Below are positions 33,775-43,949 of a stretch of 64,000 nucleotides of DNA, one piece after another. The notes under the pieces are model-generated. The model was not told the DNA's origin and did not search any database. It worked only from the letters and a program-made list of their open reading frames with translations. Both the position numbers and the translations under genes were made by a program. Source of the stretch: Protopterus annectens (lineage: Eukaryota > Chordata > Ceratodontiformes > Protopteridae); assembly GCF_019279795.1 (NCBI RefSeq), contig NC_056743.1:626781914-626845913 (forward strand). The letters are read 5' to 3'. Positions within the stretch are counted from its first letter, which is position 1. Each line of letters opens with the position of its first letter.

Positions 33775-33996
33775 GACCGGCACTTGCGAACTGCTTTTGC
33801 TTTGGGCACCGCGCGGCAAGAAAGACTGAAGAAAATGGCGTCAGCTGCATCTTTTATACCCCCGGCGCACTGACGTCAGGGAAGAGGCGACAGCAACAGA
33901 CGCTGGACCTAGACACTGGAATTCTGGCCGACTGTGGGTACCTGCCAGCAGGATAACCCAAGAGTAATGACTGCAACAGTGAAACACTATGAACAT
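33775..33996. repeat. DIRS F left ITR with CRE and TATA
   Basis: On the minus strand CRE TGACGTCA (33871-33878) precedes GGTATAAAAG (33851-33860) and GACGCCATTTTCTTCAG. The terminus is ...CACTATGAACAT. Unlike the right ITR, it keeps the whole promoter-like block. Confidence 0.85.
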
Positions 33997-34471
33997 CACT
34001 GTATATGTATTTTAACTTACAATCAATGTATTTATCCAACGGAAACGTTTTAGATTTACTACCTGATACTATAGGTCTAAAAGTTGGGTTGGAAGTGTCC
34101 TTATGTACTTTAGGTATGCCTACCAAAGTAGATAATTTAGGATGTTTGACCTTTAGATAATTGTCTAAATCATTGGTCACTCTTCCTTCAATTAAGTATT
34201 CTTCCAAATATGAATCAATTCTTTGGTAGGCTACATTAATCTCATTAAGTGATTTAGTTTCATAATTTCCAGAGTAATACAAAATATCATACATCTTTTT
34301 TGTATATTCGATGCTATCATATAGGACCACCCCTCCCCCTTTATCAGGCTTCATTACCCTGATGTTATTGTCCCTTTGCAAATTTAATATTTTCTCTTCC
34401 TCCTTAGTTAAATTACTTGTATATGTAATTTCTCTAAACTTACTGTACATTTGATAAATTTCTCTAGTCAC
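33997..34471 (-). pseudogene. PLE reverse transcriptase, N-terminal half
   Basis: Minus-strand frame 34471 to 33997 with NLQRDNNIRVMKPDKGGGVV, LSTLVGIPKVHKD, FRPIVSGSKSKTFPLDKYID. The KPDKGGGVVL and GIPKxHK/RPIVS blocks are typical of PLE fingers. The frame then runs into DIRS F at 33996; the matching continuation is at 28585 and below. Confidence 0.85.
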
Positions 34472-34479
34472 AACCTTAT

Positions 34480-36238
34480 CATAGGTATCTACTATAGGAT
34501 GACTGGGTGGAATTTAAGTACTAGCTTTCTTTTTTTAACATATCCACAGAGTTTTGGTTATTAATATAAGTCTGAGGTTTCTCCTTAAATAATATAGCTA
34601 AATTAACTTTCCTAATATATTTTTTTAAACTCACAGACAATCAACAACGTCAAATTTAGGGTTGGGTATGTATTTCATACACTTAGTTAACAAATAAAAA
34701 TGTGAGCGACTAATAATAGTATTGGAATAGTTGTAAATACTAAAATTGTTGTATGTGTAAATATTGTCCGTAATTACAATATCACCAACCTCATATCCAA
34801 CTTCTGGTGATGTAATCACTACTTGTTCTTCCACCAATACTTCTGACTGTTCCTCATATTTGAATGGTAATAATGTTGCTGCCTTCTGTTTTGAAAAGGT
34901 TGTCCCTGTACTAGATTGTCCTTCTGAAAATGTTCTCTATAATGGTGTGGTCTTTCTTGAATATCTCTTTCTTCTTGTAATCGACTATTGTTCTTACTAT
35001 CATAATTACGCTTTTCTTTTTCCTTAGGCCATAAATAAGCCATATCCTTCTTGTAATGCTCAACATCTCTTTGTATTTTTTTAAACTTTCTATCCCGAAT
35101 ATTATTAATCCATCTATCAGCTAAATGAAATTGTTTGATGTATAATTTTTTCCATTCAGAAAATAGGCCATTAATTATATTAGTATTCAAATTGTCAGCT
35201 TCCTGTACTAACTTACATCATTTTTCATCATTGAATTTTATAAGCAACTGCATAAAATTATAACCACATTCATTAAAAAATGTATTAAATTCATTAATAC
35301 CATTATTTGTTAAATCTAAACCCATGGGTTGTTTGAAAAACCTCAAACCCATTGGTACTATTTTCATTTCAATGCATTTAAGCAAATAAGCATTGTCAAC
35401 TTTCAAACCATTAATGTTTTTAAGCTTTTTACCCAATGAATAGATCATGCTTTTTAAGCTTTTTACCCAATGAACAGATCATGCTTTTTAAGCTCCCCAC
35501 TTTATCTAATTCGGGAGACTTAATATTTTGATTATACTTCATACCGTCCAAGTTACAGTTTACTGTTAAAAATTGGTTGAATTGATTGCCCTCGTTAGTA
35601 AATCCTACTCCTGGACACTGGACAGAGTGAGTGTTGGTAATGACACCTTTATTATGTGGTATAGCGCTACCCATCACTGAAGAATACGCTTTAAGTGGTA
35701 GCGTTCTTTTCGGCTTGGCACCAGTTCGTTTAGCCTCATCTTCCACATCGTATATCAAAAAAATCAATGGTAAAATCAGTTAAATTAACCTTACTGCTAT
35801 TCAAAGGTTCAGTAATGTCTAACACATCGGTGTCGCTTCGGACTGCCTCCATGACAGGTACCTTCATTAGGTAAAATGAAGCTGTCGTTGTTGGCATCCC
35901 TCTCCCCAATAGATGTATTGACCTCTCTGTTGTGAGAATTAATGCCGCTTACCATAAGATTTTCCCCCAATAACTGGTGATCACAATTGGGGGTATCTTT
36001 AATATTGGTGCCAATAGTACCTTGAGTTTTGGAATTATCCTGATCTTTAGGCAAGCGAGTAGATTTCATAACACAGTCATTGTTGTATAAGTTGTTAACC
36101 AGTTGAAGCAGTTTACTTAGTTCACCCTTAAGCTGCGCAATCTCTTCTCGTAAACCATAAAGGTTATATTTCTCATCTCCAGACTCCTTTAATGGTACTG
36201 CACCGGTGATATCCATAGCTGGAAGAGCAACAACAGAA
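34480..36238 (-). pseudogene. PLE 5' coding region, broken frames
   Basis: Several minus-strand frames (34819-35190 with NNINxIRDRKFKKIQRDVEHYKKDMAYLW, 35218-35448, 35429-35767, 35809-36200 with a short coiled-coil-like REEIAQLKGELSKLLQLVNNL) cover the region upstream of the RT. They lie where PLEs carry their N-terminal extension. I do not recognise a defined domain beyond the predicted coiled coil. A 35-bp tandem duplication (about 35419-35490) breaks one frame. Confidence 0.55.
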
Positions 36239-36387
36239 TAGATCCAATTTGGATACAAACAAAAACAGCAAACAGCTCTGGAACCACCAATAAGTGCTTC
36301 ACCACTCGCCAGCAAAAAAAAACAAAAATTTATTGCAACAAAACTGAAAACTTATGACAATATATTGTTGAATCTGTTAATACAAGG

Positions 36388-36424
36388 TAAGCGCTTTCAC
36401 CCAAAGCATTTGGGCTTCATCAGA
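36388..36424 (-). ncRNA. Hammerhead ribozyme core in PLE repeat (minus copy)
   Basis: Minus strand: CTGATGA (36423-36417), stem II CCCAAA-TGC-TTTGGG, GAAA (36398-36395), then the self-complementary AGCGCT. Both catalytic boxes are intact. The very short, palindromic stem III is what is known for PLE hammerheads, which are thought to work as dimers. This copy is in sense with the PLE genes, so it would sit in the element transcript. Confidence 0.78.
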
Positions 36425-36550
36425 ACAACTCTATTACGGCTTGAAATAGTAGTACACAGGATACTGTTTTTTTTTAATTCTTTAAATGCTTTTAAATTTT
36501 TTGGCGCCAAAAAAAGTATATAAGTTTGAAGTTTTGAATTACGAGTTGTT

Positions 36551-36587
36551 CTGATGAAGCCCAAATGCTTTGGGTGAAAGCGCTTAA
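36551..36587 (+). ncRNA. Hammerhead ribozyme core in PLE repeat (plus copy)
   Basis: CTGATGA at 36551-36557, stem II CCCAAA-TGC-TTTGGG, GAAA at 36576-36579, AGCGCT at 36579-36584. It is identical in its core to the minus-strand copy but lies in the inverted repeat, so it is antisense to the PLE genes. Confidence 0.78.
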
Positions 36588-36735
36588 CTTGTATTAACAG
36601 ATTCAACAATATACTGTCATAAGTTTTCAGTTTTGTTGCAATAAATTTGTTTTTTGCTGGCGAGTGGTGAAGCACTTATTGGTGGTTCCAGAGCTGTTTG
36701 CTGTTTTCGTTTGTATCCGAATGGGATCTATTCTG

Positions 36736-36749
36736 TTTCTTTAAGCAGG
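36736..36749. repeat. 14-bp target-site duplication of the PLE, right copy
   Basis: TTTCTTTAAGCAGG, the second copy of 26335-26348, followed by GGAAGGCTGACTTCCCC of DIRS D gag. Confidence 0.85.
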
Positions 36750-37447
36750 GGAAGGCTGACTTCCCCTAATCAGCATGAACAGGCCTTCTGCCATTTTAAG
36801 CATTTGAGATTCTGGCAAGGAAGCAGGCGCTTGAATTTGGTTAGTCTTTTTTTAGGCGTAGCTCGTACTCTTGGCCATAGAAATTCAGTAGTTTTAGAAA
36901 GAACTGAAGACGCGAAAGAAGTCATCTGTTGGTGTCGAATATCTGTAATGCGAAGAACTTCCTCAGAAGCCAGTGCCTGCACAACGGCTCCGGACCCATC
37001 CAAGGTAGAGACTTCCTCAGGTTCCATAGTCAAAGAAGAGTCTCGCAGCATACCGGACTCCTAACAGGTCTCGCTAGCAGCCTGCGAATCCATCGAAGAA
37101 GGTATAAGGGCTGCTGAAGTGCCTCTGAGTACCGACAAACTGGCGACTAGCTTAACGGATGTGTCGTCGGCAGTTTTGGACCTGTGCGGTCTGTTTCTAT
37201 CCTAGCGTTTTTTCGGAAGATAGATAGTCTGATGGCTTACCGAAGCCATTTTGGAATACGGAGATAGAGAACGAAAGTATTTAGCTACAATAAGGACCCA
37301 ACAACGAAAAGTTTGGGCATTGAACAAAGCACAAAACCGACAGCGAGGTACGTTGTGGTCTGGGCCTAAACAGGTGATGCAGTAAGAATGGAAATCTCAG
37401 TGTGGTATTTGCTTTCCACAGGTGAGACAAATAACTTTTTCTGACAT
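36750..37447 (-). pseudogene. DIRS D gag, N-terminal segment
   Basis: Start at ATG 37447 (M-S-E-K-V-I-C-L-T-C-G-K-Q). The zinc module follows in the translation of about 37440-37300, with YCITCLGPDHN-type and CRFCALF-type pieces in disturbed frames. The linker includes STLDGSGAVVQALASEEV (36770-37051). Many stops are present; this is the most decayed gag N-terminus of the set. Confidence 0.75.
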
Positions 37448-37539
37448 CAGTTAGAGCAAGAAAAAAGAATCCCCAACGGGGTACTTAGCTTTAGAAGACT
37501 TCAGGATGATTCAATTTCGGAAACGAAAACTCAGGTAGT

Positions 37540-37756
37540 GGCCGACCGGGCACTTGTGCGAACTGCTTTGGGTTCCTTGGCAAGAAAAACTGATGTAATG
37601 GTGTCGGCTGCCTGTTTTTATACCGCTGATGACCTGACGTCAGTCCTGAAGTGACAGCAACAGACACAGAAATACTAAGTCTCTGGTATTCAGGCCGCCT
37701 ACCTGCTGGCAGGTAACCCAAGTGTGATGACTGCAACAGTGAAACACGAAGAACAT
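37540..37756. repeat. DIRS D left ITR with CRE and TATA
   Basis: CRE TGACGTCA at 37635-37642, an inward TATA on the minus strand (about 37616-37624) and the outer AAGTGTGATGACTGCAACAG repeat. The terminus GAACAT ends at 37756 and is followed by CTAACC, again a C at the 3' side of the target. Confidence 0.83.
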
Positions 37757-37895
37757 CTAACCATTCACGACCACGGCAAACGAGATCTGAGAATTATGGG
37801 TAGTAGGAAGTCTGGAGAAGGGAGGAGCTTGAGCTCAGCAGCTGCCGCTCAATTTGCCGGCTCAGATCAGAGGGTCAGATCTGTGACCCATCCAT
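37757..37895. repeat. Fragment of a DIRS G-type left ITR
   Basis: CGGCAAACGAGATCTGAG, GGGAGGAGCTTGAGCTC and GCCGGCTCAGATCAGAGG resemble the left ITR of DIRS G (43685-43800), with differences. No coding part accompanies it. It is probably an old relic into which DIRS D inserted. Confidence 0.6.
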
Positions 37896-38650
<755 letters not shown>

Positions 38651-38810
38651 AAAGAAGTTATGTACTCACCATAATGTTCCATCCGAGTAGGTAAACTTCA
38701 TTTGTCAGCAACCTGTGAGTCACGGATCCGAGCCGGCAGCATACCAAGCAAAAAGATCTGCACTCCAAGCTCCTCCCCCTTACCCATACTACACTGCAAC
38801 CTCCTTCCTA
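38651..38810. repeat. DIRS G right ITR
   Basis: AAAGAAGTTATGTACTCACC, CTTCATTTGTCAGCAACCTG, then CCGGCAGCATACCAAGCAAA and TACACTGCAACCTCCTTCC, inverted against 43685-43825. No CRE or TATA as clear as in the first lineage. Confidence 0.85.
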
Positions 38811-38947
38811 TCCTCAGATCGTGTTTGCCACCTGCACATAAAACAAACTAACAACCTGAGACACCTGACTCAAGGACAAAGTAAACCTCATAAGTCCGAA
38901 CCTCAAGCTCAGCTAAATAACCATGAAGGTCAGGGGGAAGGAGGGAG

Positions 38948-39070
38948 GGACGGCTGCTGACAAATGAAGTTTACCTACTCGGATGGAACGTTATGGTAAG
39001 TACATAACTTCTTTATCTGAAGTAGTTAACTTAATTTGATCAGCAACCTGTGGGACAGAGACCCCAGCTA
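38948..39070. repeat. DIRS G internal complementary region
   Basis: GCTGCTGACAAATGAAGTTT...AAGTACATAACTTCTTT|ATCTGAAGTAGTTAAC, with the junction at 39014/39015. It joins the complement of the right terminus to the left terminus. Confidence 0.85.
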
Positions 39071-39089
39071 CCCGAATCTTGGGAGGCCC

Positions 39090-40071
39090 TTAAGGAAGGA
39101 TATTCCGGAGCACGGCAGAGCCAAAGGCAGCCCTTCCTCTAGACATCAAATCCAGTTTACAATGAGAGATAAAGGTGTGACAGGATGCCCAGGTAGCTGC
39201 TGAACAAATGTCATCCACGGAAACTCTAGACCAGAATGCAGCAGACGTTGCCATGGAACGCGTAGAATGAGCATAAACCCTCAATTGGTTCTGGTAAGCC
39301 AGACTCTCTGTATGCTTGTAAGATGCAACTTGAAATCCACCTGGCGAGAGTCACCTTAGAAACTGGTTTCCCTAGAAAAGGCTTAGCAAAGGAGACAAAA
39401 AGTTGATCAGATTTACGAAAGACAGCTGTCCTGTGCAAATAAAAGCGTAACTGTCTGTGAACATCCAGCAAATTAAGTTTATATTCTCCTTTGTTCTGGA
39501 AATTAGGGAAAAAGGCAAATAAATGGACTGATTAATGTTAGTCTCAGAAGCAACTTTAGGGAGAAAGGAGGGATTAGTCCTGAGAGATACCCTATCCTTA
39601 TGAAACACAAGATATGGAGGTTTGATACAGCAAGCCTGAAGCTCCGACACTCTCCTGGCTGAAGTAATTGCTACCAAAAAGGCAGTCTTCCATGACAAGA
39701 ACTTCAGATCAACGGAAGCTGCGGGTTCAAAGGGAGACGCAACTAACGCCTGAAGAACTAAGGTCAGATCCCATGGTGCTGATGAATTTCTAACTGGGGG
39801 TCTCAAAAGAAAAGTGCCTTTTAGAAAGGTCTTAAATTCTGGCAGCAGCGAGGGAACCAAAGTTGTCCCCAATATGAAAATGGGAAATGGCAGCCAGCTG
39901 GACCTTCACAGTAGCTGAGCTGGCCCCTTGCTGAAAAATATGAGACAAGAATTCCAGTACCGCTGAAATAGGAGCGGTGAAAGGATCCAAGTTCTTTTGT
40001 GAAGCCCAAATTAAAAAACGTTTCCATTTGCTACTGAAAATCTTCCTGGTAGAGGGTTTATGTGCCGCCAC
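39090..40071 (-). pseudogene. DIRS G tyrosine recombinase, nucleophile replaced by Cys
   Basis: N-terminal part at 40071-39832 (STRKIFSSKWKRFLIWA), middle part at 39872-39372 (ITSARRVSELQA, box I arginine), C-terminus at 39284-39090 (AHSTRSMATSAAF, AATWASCHTFISHCKLDL). The HxxR box is intact, but the expected Tyr is Cys42 of the last piece (TGT). Frames change twice. Confidence 0.85.
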
Positions 40072-40086
40072 CAGGATAGACTTGAC

Positions 40087-42072
40087 TCAGTAAGAGATAC
40101 CGGGAGTCCTGGCAACTAGGGGAACTGGATCAGCCGAGCTGAGAGCTGGAGACCATCCAGGTTCGGAGGAGCCATTCCCGAGGGATGAGAAATCAGATCT
40201 GGAATGGGATCCAAGATCCAGAGTGGAGCTATGAGATGAGACCGCAGGCAGGGGAACCAGACTTGACGAGGCCAGAATGGGGCTATGAGGATAATCTTGC
40301 TCCCCAACCGGCGATCTTTCTGCAGAAATGTTGTCATAAGCGGAAGTGGAGGATGTGTATAAAGAAGACCGGGCGGCCAAGCATGGACTAGAGCATCTCT
40401 GGAGGCTTCTCCCAAAGGAGGAATTAGAGCGAAAAACTCGCTGCACTTCACGTTGGAAGGCGATGTGAAGAGATTGCAGCAAGGCTGACCCTACTTGAAG
40501 AAGATCTGTTCCGCTACACAAGGATTCAGAGACCACTCATAAGGAGAGAGGATAGTTATGCTAAATTGTTTTGCAAGTATGTTGGACCGACCCGGAATGT
40601 GCGTTGCTAACAGGAAGCAGTTGGTGGAGATTGCCCATTCCCAAACTCTCATGGCCTCTCGGCAAAGGGGGTAAGACCTGGTTCCCCCCGGTTTGTTGAT
40701 ATATCAGACCACTGACATATTGTCCGGCTAGATAGCAATAGTCCCCGGAGGAAGAGAGGCATGAAGGGCCTGCAATGCCAAAAGGACCACCCTCATCTCC
40801 AGGACATTTATATGCAGTACAGTCTCGGTCTGAGTCCATGTGCCTTGGACAATCCTGCCTGCACAATGCCCCCCCCCCCCACCACCACCACCCTAGGCGG
40901 GAGGCATCCGTGGTCACTGTGGCCTGGGGTGGTGACATAACAAAAGGTCATCTTGCAACTTGCAATGTCCACAGTAGAACCCTCATGTGCAGACGAGTGT
41001 AAGGAATCGGACTGATCGCTGCCGCCATGGACCCCAAAGCTCTCAGGACTAATTCTGCTGGGGGAGCAGGGGACTGAAAGCGGGCTAGCACATGCAGAGT
41101 CATGCTGTGAAGTCTGTCTGACGTTAGGAAGGCCCTGGCCTGGAGGGTATCTATCCTGGCCCCTAGTCGTCTAGGTATGGGAAGACCTGTATGCCCTGGA
41201 GCCGCAGGTGGGCAGCTACAACTGCCATGACCTTGGTGAACACCCTGGGGGCTGTGTTGAGACCGAAGAGTAGGACCCGGAACTGGTAATGACTGGCCCC
41301 TAACCGAAAGTGGAGAAACCTCCTGGACCATGTTTCCACGAGAATATGGTAGTACCGCATCCTTGAGGTTTATGGAGCACATCCAGTCCTCCTCCTGCAA
41401 GAGGGGCAGGATGGATTGAATCTTGACCATCTGGAATTTCTCCTTGGCAACGAAAAGGTTCATTGTTGACAGGTCGAGAATCGGCCTCAAGTCCCCTGTC
41501 TTTTTTGGCACCAGAAAGAACCTGGAGTAGATGCCTGATCCAGACTGGTCTGTGGGCACATGCTGGATGGCACTTTTTTCTAGCAGCTTTTTTATTTCCA
41601 AAGCCGCGGCCTCCCTTTGAGTGGGTGGGACATCTGGGAGGCACCTTGAGTAAAGGGGCTTGTTTATGAAGGGGATTGAATAGCCTCTGCATATTATCTG
41701 AAGCACCCAGCGATCTGCCCTGATGGACTCCCATTGAGCCAAGTGCCTCGAAAAACACCCCCCAACTGCCTCCAGAGAGGAGAAGTTTGGCAACCCCTCA
41801 GGGCTGCTGAGCAGGTCAGTCGGAAAAGGGTTCCCGTGACCCGAAGTTCTTCGGTCCCCCTCTGCCTCTGGGCCGGCATCCACCTTGTCCCCCTCTGCCT
41901 CTGGGGGAGGACGAGTCCTGAGCGTTCCGGTCCTGCTGAGATTTCCGGAACCACATCTTCTGCCCTCGCTGGTTTCTAGAGAAGGACATTTGAGGGGCAG
42001 AGAAGCATATCCAGATGGCTGACAGCATTTTCCTGTCTTTCTCACTCTAGACCAGCGCCTCGCGGTCTTCAC
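40087..42072 (-). pseudogene. DIRS G RT/RNase H/methyltransferase-like polyprotein
   Basis: The RT in 42072-40948 has FFLVPKKTGDLRPILDLS, then after frame changes LLFGLNTAPRVFTK and VFPYLDD (41360-41163). RNase H fragments are near 40938-40561 (TTDASRLGWW). The methyltransferase-like block at 40451-40116 (APFWPRQVWFPCLR) matches the APDWPRQHWYP motif of the other lineage. C/G homopolymers near 40870 shift the frame. Confidence 0.82.
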
Positions 42073-43451
42073 GAAGAGGGTCGACCCATCAAAGGGTGCA
42101 TTCGCGAAGGACGCCTTGAAGGGTTCAGAGAAATCGCAAAGTCAAAGCCAGGCATGATGCCTTAAGGAGATACTGGACCCGCTAGCTCTAGCGGCTCCCT
42201 CAGTGGCATGGGAAAGTAGCCGCATAGAAGTATTAGAACACTGACTTAAGAGTGGCCATACGAGCCAAGAAAGTCCATTTATCCTCGGCCGACATGGACT
42301 CTGAGGGAGACTCAGCGTACTCTTTGACCAGGTCCCGCTGCAGTCTGATTACATGGGTCAAGTAATTCAGCGCCCTTATAGAGAAGGTACCTGAAGCAAA
42401 AGTCCGCTTTCCAATGCGGTCCATTTCCCGAGATTCCTTGTCAGAGGGGGTGGACCGAAGAACTTCCTGGGAGAGTTCCTTTTTGGTGGCCGCCACCCAC
42501 CATGGCATCAACCGGGGAACCCTTGCTCTGTGAAGCTTTGTCTGCAGGGGGACTAAGGGCCTTCTAGGTATCGGCTCTACAGTGTCTGGCTCCTTCCACG
42601 CCCTGGTGGTAATCAGGTCGGCTGGGGGGGACATCCAAGAGGTAGATGGGCCTGTGTCGAACGCCTCCAGGAATACAGACTCCTCCGAGGGTTTTTGGGC
42701 GGACGCCCCCCCCCCCTTTGGCGGAGTATTTCCATAATATCTCCAAAGGAGACATTGTTGGGGGGTGATTTGGGGGAACCCTCCCCTTCCTCCAAATCGG
42801 TATTCTCAGTGAGGGACTCAGGGGAGTCTAAGTGCCTCTTTGCACAGGCTGCAAGAATAGACGCATCATCCGGTCCACATCTTGCTGCGAGTAGACCTGG
42901 AGGAAGCCGCTGAAGCCGGCCGGGAGGGCCTACACGACGGCGACCTTGAGGCTGGTCGGGTCTCCTCCTCCGGCTCTGGGGAGAAATGTGGCGAACGGAG
43001 CCGTGGGGAGGAAGGCTTGGACACTCTTAATGGAGAAGAGACCACCTTAGCGGGAGGGGCAGAGGGGTCCAATTCGGCCTGCCGCTTGCGGCTTCTTTCT
43101 CTCTCTCTCCCTTCTCTTTTTTTTATCCTTCTTGGCCTCTCGTTCTCCCTGAGACAAGGTGGGAGGGTGAGTCCCAGACAGGGGAAGAGGGCTAGTTGTC
43201 TGGACAGCCGCGGCTGTCGCTACAGAGAGGGAAGGAGAAGAAGCTGATTCTGGCGGGTCTTCTACCCGCAGAATCAGCTTGTTCCTCCTATCCCTTAAGG
43301 CTCGAAGGTTAAAGGCCGCACAAATCTGGCAACCCGAAGAAAGGTGTGGAAACCCCAAGCAAATCACGCACTGAGTGTGACCATCTGCTGGCGACAGCTT
43401 ATGGCCACACTCAGAGCATTTGGAAAAAGTCACTTTATGACTTTCAGCCAT
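42073..43451 (-). pseudogene. DIRS G gag-like gene, frameshifted
   Basis: Start ATG at 43451 (MAESHKVTFSKC). Zinc module C-SECGHKL...H-TQC-VIC-LGFPHLSSGC-QIC, the same Cys/His spacing class as in the first lineage. A Ser/Pro-rich, then basic Lys/Arg-rich stretch and a C-terminal region with RTFASGTFSIRALNYLTHVI (42233-42634) follow in other frames. Confidence 0.8.
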
Positions 43452-43659
43452 ACTAGAGAGAGACGCAGAGCCACACACGCGCACCTGAAAGAGGGAAAAA
43501 TAGGGGCCTACAAAGGGATGAGTAACTACCAAAGGTAAAGGAAAAATAAAGGCTAGGGAGAAAGAACACCCAAAGAAAGGTATTAAAATACACGCACACC
43601 CAAAAAAAAGTAGACTAAGAGAAGTTTGAAGTAAAATATTGCTACACTTGCCTGGAGCT

Positions 43660-43831
43660 CTAAAAAATCCCATGCTTGGCAAAGCCGTGGCAAACGAGAT
43701 CTGGGGATTGGAAGGAGGTTGCAGTGTAGTATGGGGGAGGAGCTTGAAGCTCGGATCTTTTTGCTTGGTATGCTGCCGGCTCAGATCCGTAACCCACAGG
43801 TTGCTGACAAATGAAGTTAACTACTTTAGAT
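43660..43831. repeat. DIRS G left ITR
   Basis: GGCAAACGAGATCTGGGG, GCCGGCTCAGATCCGTAACC and CACAGGTTGCTGACAAATGA, ending TTTAGAT at 43831. Inverted partner of 38651-38810. Confidence 0.85.
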
Positions 43832-43949
43832 CAGATATTAAAAACTTTACCCTTTTTCATTCACCAGTTATCATGGACATCATTTTGCTGCTACTGGGAT
43901 CTGCCATACTTATTTCATGTACTGTCATGTCGTCAAGATCTCTGACTAC

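Larger units (their letters stand above)
28586..33996 (-). mobile_element. DIRS-like retrotransposon F, nested in the PLE
   Basis: 5411 bp, from AGTAC at 28586 to ...GAACAT at 33996. The PLE reads GGTATAA before and CACTGTATATG after, giving AA^CA with no duplication. The right ITR has lost its CRE/TATA block. YR has lost the nucleophile region by an internal deletion, and the RT motif reads YLND, so F cannot be autonomous now. It is younger than both the PLE and D. Confidence 0.92.
26349..36735 (-). mobile_element. Penelope-like retroelement (PLE) with GIY-YIG, split by DIRS F
   Basis: About 4.98 kb of PLE (26349-28585 and 33997-36735) interrupted by the 5411-bp DIRS F. Genes read on the minus strand: a 5' region, an RT, and a C-terminal GIY-YIG endonuclease with a Cys-rich linker, which is the Penelope/Poseidon/Neptune-type plan. 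Both ends carry copies of one terminal repeat (pseudo-LTR): one at 26349-26645, and a hairpin of two at 36239-36735. A 14-bp target duplication flanks the whole. Frames are broken in several places. PLEs prime reverse transcription at a nick made by the endonuclease (family knowledge). Confidence 0.9.
36239..36735. repeat. PLE 5' terminal repeat pair forming a long hairpin
   Basis: The arms 36239-36428 and about 36540-36729 are inverted copies (CAGCTCTGGAACCACCAATA against TATTGGTGGTTCCAGAGCTG), extending outward into ATCCAATTTGGATAC / GTATCCGAATGGGAT. 36430-36735 is a full inverted copy of the 3' repeat, and 36273-36425 a partial direct one. The repeat translates on both strands as MLASGEALIGGS, which explains matching open frames on opposite strands. 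Confidence 0.85.
16150..37756 (-). mobile_element. DIRS-like retrotransposon D, split by two insertions
   Basis: Its pieces are 16150-20470, 26059-26348 and 36736-37756. Removing DIRS E (20471-26058) and the PLE (26349-36735) restores continuous gag-type sequence. The right terminus is truncated, with about 115 outer bases missing compared with DIRS I. The left terminus is complete and ends GAACAT at 37756, followed by C. The RT motif YLDD is intact, but YR has an internal stop shared with DIRS I, and gag carries a misplaced copy of part of the pol gene. It is older than E, the PLE and F. Confidence 0.85.
38651..43831 (-). mobile_element. DIRS-like retrotransposon G (second lineage)
   Basis: 5181 bp with the same gene order as the other elements but little nucleotide similarity to them. 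It begins AAAGAAGTTATGTACTCACC and ends ...CTACTTTAGAT. Flanks AAAAA and CAGATATT give an AA^CA target without duplication, as in the first lineage. RT YLDD is intact. The YR nucleophile position is Cys (FISHCKLD). It sits 437 bp upstream of the pbx exon, in sense with the gene. Confidence 0.9.

Noticed and set aside
35419-35490. 35-bp tandem repeat in the PLE 5' region as a functional element
   Set aside because: A simple local duplication of AAGCTTTTTACCCAATGAA that breaks the frame, with no sign of function.
35809-37064. Matching open frames on opposite strands starting MLASGEALIGGS
   Set aside because: Both come from the inverted copies of the PLE terminal repeat, not from a gene pair.
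40855-40900. C-rich and CCA-rich low-complexity tract as a regulatory site
   Set aside because: It lies inside the DIRS G pol gene and only shifts its frame.
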